Positions 62,359 to 64,000 of a stretch of DNA of 64,000 bases are shown here, in pieces (position 1 is the first letter of the stretch; each line of letters begins with the position of its first letter). Source of the stretch: Cyanobacteria bacterium GSL.Bin1 (GTDB taxonomy: Bacteria > Cyanobacteriota > Cyanobacteriia > Cyanobacteriales > Rubidibacteraceae); assembly GCA_009909085.1 (NCBI GenBank), contig JAAANX010000194.1, forward strand, positions 1 to 64,000. The letters run 5' to 3'. The position numbers and the translations under genes are program-made. The notes beneath the pieces were generated by a model that was not told the origin of the DNA, made no database searches, and was given only the letters and a program-made list of their open reading frames with translations.

Positions 62359-62470
62359 CCCCTGAGGAAGATGCCTGCTGCAACCGTTGGTCAAGAAACA
62401 GAGACTCATGATAAGTTCGGTAAAAAAGCGGTAACATTTAGTTAGAACTGTTAAATAAACTTAATTGGGC

Positions 62471-62869
62471 GTGGACAGTACAAACAAAATAGTGACAAAT
62501 CAAGTAGCGAAACCAGTCACAGAACTGGTGAAGCGGTTGACAATTATAATAATTTGTGCTTTGCTCCTCGTCGGTCTTAGCGTACTTGGAGTTTATCTGT
62601 ATCAGGTATCTGATCCTTACATACAGGAAGTTCTCGCTGCCCCTAGTGATCCCGAACGAGGAGAGGCAATTTTTCAAATTAATTGTGCCGGTTGTCATGG
62701 TGCGAAAGCAGATGGCAATGTTGGCCCCAGCCTACATAATATTTCAGAACGTAAATCGAAGTTATATATAATTCAACAAGTGATCAGTGGCGATACGCCA
62801 CCCATGCCCAAATTCCAACCCAAACCTCAAGATATGTCTGATTTATTGGGGTATTTGGAAACACTGTAA
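62471..62869 (+). CDS. CytM-like membrane-anchored cytochrome c
   Basis: 132 residues from a GTG at 62471 (a TTG at 62465 is possible). One N-terminal helix (ELVKRLTIIIICALLLVGLSVLGVYLY) anchors a class I cytochrome c with heme site NCAGCHGAKADGNVGPSLHN (CxxCH) and axial Met in PPMPKFQP. The order DPERGEAIFQINCAGCHG... ISGDTPPMPKFQPKPQDMSDLLGYLE resembles Synechocystis CytM, which has a low redox potential and limits photosynthetic or respiratory electron flow in mixotrophic growth. No nearby partner. Confidence 0.85.
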   Translation: MDSTNKIVTNQVAKPVTELVKRLTIIIICALLLVGLSVLGVYLYQVSDPYIQEVLAAPSDPERGEAIFQINCAGCHGAKADGNVGPSLHNISERKSKLYIIQQVISGDTPPMPKFQPKPQDMSDLLGYLETL

Positions 62870-62913
62870 GATCCCAGTCATTGGTCATTAGAGACTTCGA
62901 CAAAGGACTAACC

Positions 62914-64000
62914 TTACTGAAACTGTTGAGCGTAAAATTGAGCATAGCGGGCTTTCTGGGCAAGGAGTTGTTCATGGGTTCCCACTTCAATAATTTGACC
63001 TTGTTCTAAGACAAAAATCCGATCGGCCCCACGAACGGTGGCTAAACGGTGGGCAATAATGAAAACGGTACGCTCTTTGAGGAGTCGATCGAGCGCTTCT
63101 TGAACTAAGGCTTCTGATTCGGAATCGAGGGCGGAGGTGGCTTCATCTAGAATAAGAATTTTCGGATCGAGTAATACTGCTCGCGCGATCGCGATCCGTT
63201 GACGTTGTCCCCCGGAAAGATTCATTCCTCGTTCCCCGACATAGGTGTAATAGCCCTGGGCTAATTGCGAAATAAACTGATGAGCATTGGCAACTTTGGC
63301 AGCTTCTTTTACCGCCTCTATGCTAGTTTCTGGTTGGCCAAAGGCAATATTTTCAGCGATGGTCCCTGAGAATAAAATCGTCTCTTGGGGGACAATACCA
63401 ATTTGACGTCGTAAACTATTGAGGGTGACGTGGCGAATGTTGGTGCCATCAATTAAGATTTCCCCTTGCTGAGGATCGTAGAAGCGAGGAAGTAAATTGA
63501 CTAAACTGCTTTTTCCCGCCCCGGAAGCGCCGACTAGGGCTAACATTTCTCCCGGTTGTACAGTAAAGTTGAGGTCTTTTAATACCCAATCGTGACTTTC
63601 GGGATAAGCAAAAGCAACCTGACGATATGCAATTTCTCCTTGGACCGGGGGCAGCGCGATCGCGCCTTTTTCTTCTCTCACACGAGGTTGAATCGCCATC
63701 AACTCAAAAACTCGGGCGACAGAGGCTTCCCCTTGCTTAAACTCATTATAATTTGTGGTGGTAATGGAAATGGGATCAATTAACATCAAAACGCCTGCCC
63801 CATAGCTGATAAACTCACTGGTGGTGAGATTCCCTTGCGCAATTTGCCATCCTCCCAACAGGAAAAGAAGTAACACGGCGAGGGCTTCTAAAAACCCCAC
63901 AATTGGGAATTGTATCGCTTTTAGGCGTTCTGCGGCATAGCGAGCATTGCGATTATGTGCTGCTTCGGTGCAAAATTTATCTAAGGTATAATCTTCTGCT
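62914..64000 (-). CDS. ABC exporter, permease-ATPase fusion (partial)
   Basis: The gene continues past the end of the window; the visible 362 or so residues cover the end of the membrane domain (a segment with NRNARYAAERLKAIQFPIV and helices FLEALAVLLLFLLGGWQIA and YGAGVLMLI) and the full ATPase: Walker A GASGAGKSSL, LRRQIGIVPQETILFSGTIAENIAFG (Q loop), LSGGQRQRIAIARA, Walker B ILILDEATSAL and an IAHRLATV switch. This is the MsbA/lipid or multidrug exporter type with homodimer or heterodimer action. Substrate unknown. The first in-frame ATG or GTG at 63900 is internal and not the start. Confidence 0.9.
   Translation of the reverse strand, partial: AEDYTLDKFCTEAAHNRNARYAAERLKAIQFPIVGFLEALAVLLLFLLGGWQIAQGNLTTSEFISYGAGVLMLIDPISITTTNYNEFKQGEASVARVFELMAIQPRVREEKGAIALPPVQGEIAYRQVAFAYPESHDWVLKDLNFTVQPGEMLALVGASGAGKSSLVNLLPRFYDPQQGEILIDGTNIRHVTLNSLRRQIGIVPQETILFSGTIAENIAFGQPETSIEAVKEAAKVANAHQFISQLAQGYYTYVGERGMNLSGGQRQRIAIARAVLLDPKILILDEATSALDSESEALVQEALDRLLKERTVFIIAHRLATVRGADRIFVLEQGQIIEVGTHEQLLAQKARYAQFYAQQFQ

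Noticed and set aside
62201-62437. 78-codon minus-strand ORF with GDKEDKGDK repeats
   Set aside because: It is only the 9-bp minisatellite and flanking repeat read in frame; the other copy at 24.3 kb does not preserve the frame.
1-64000. CRISPR array
   Set aside because: No series of 24-37 bp direct repeats with unique spacers was seen. The tandem arrays present are 9-bp minisatellite units or in-frame protein repeats.

Overview
The window is a single stretch of cyanobacterial chromosome. The evidence is photosynthesis-specific gene content (chlorophyll synthase chlG, gun4, ferrochelatase with a high-light-inducible-protein tail, a Tic22 homologue, a CytM-like cytochrome, a CBS-CP12 fusion, an SLH/OprB porin, a DHNA-CoA thioesterase), dense scattering of the HIP1 octamer GCGATCGC (often extended to CGCGATCGCG), and moderate GC. 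A unicellular, possibly halophilic lineage of the Dactylococcopsis/Halothece type would fit, but that is inference. Genes sit on both strands in short operons with little synteny logic, which is normal for cyanobacteria.

Layout. 1-5 kb is the most disturbed part: a DUF29 gene, a stray copy of the sdhB 3' end, palindromic repeats, a large pentapeptide-repeat gene whose stop codon lies inside a solo transposon end, then sdhB itself. 5-10.7 kb is housekeeping: a PHP phosphoesterase, a saccharopine-dehydrogenase-like protein, a HAD phosphatase, hemH, an Atx1-type copper chaperone, a GGCT-like protein, a DHNA-CoA thioesterase and a small photosystem II-type membrane protein. 10.75-12.1 kb is an IS200/IS605-type element carrying only tnpB; a second, unrelated tnpB element lies at 17.4-18.7 kb. 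12-24 kb holds TPR, PIN/TRAM, hemW, PSI-accumulation-factor-like, DUF2949, lepB, rhomboid, rpmB, NYN, tRNA-Glu and porin genes. 24-44 kb holds a lipoprotein with a long acidic repeat tail, murJ, a TM2 protein, a ComEA-like protein, a glycosyltransferase, an MFS carrier, the CBS-CP12/deoC/recO group, rlmD-panD, chlG, a DnaJ-type chaperone, tic22-prmC-gun4 and a P450. 44-64 kb holds a decapeptide-repeat protein, rnz, a site-2 protease, nfu, uvrB, a WbuC cupin, a 20-residue-repeat protein with a tnpB-less transposon inserted between it and its terminator, a 1816-residue TamB, a Bax-inhibitor-1 protein, natE, a ferredoxin, an MMADHC-like protein, aroK, cytM and the 3' part of an ABC exporter that runs off the end.

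The most interesting signal is a family of TnpB-type elements in three states: complete (10757-12134), tnpB-deleted with both ends and the omega-RNA-like right end kept (51548-51992), and a solo right end fused to the pentapeptide gene (2772 to about 2955). The first two share the left end TTAT/AGTCGCCGTAAAACCAA with a compensated hairpin. The family suggests omega-RNA-bearing non-autonomous elements that depend on a TnpB and transposase supplied in trans. Other points to note are a direct repeat of the sdhB tail bracketing the pentapeptide cassette, two small repeat proteins of unknown function, an unidentified gene remnant near 47.7 kb, and a shared minisatellite-linked repeat at 24.3 and 62.3 kb.
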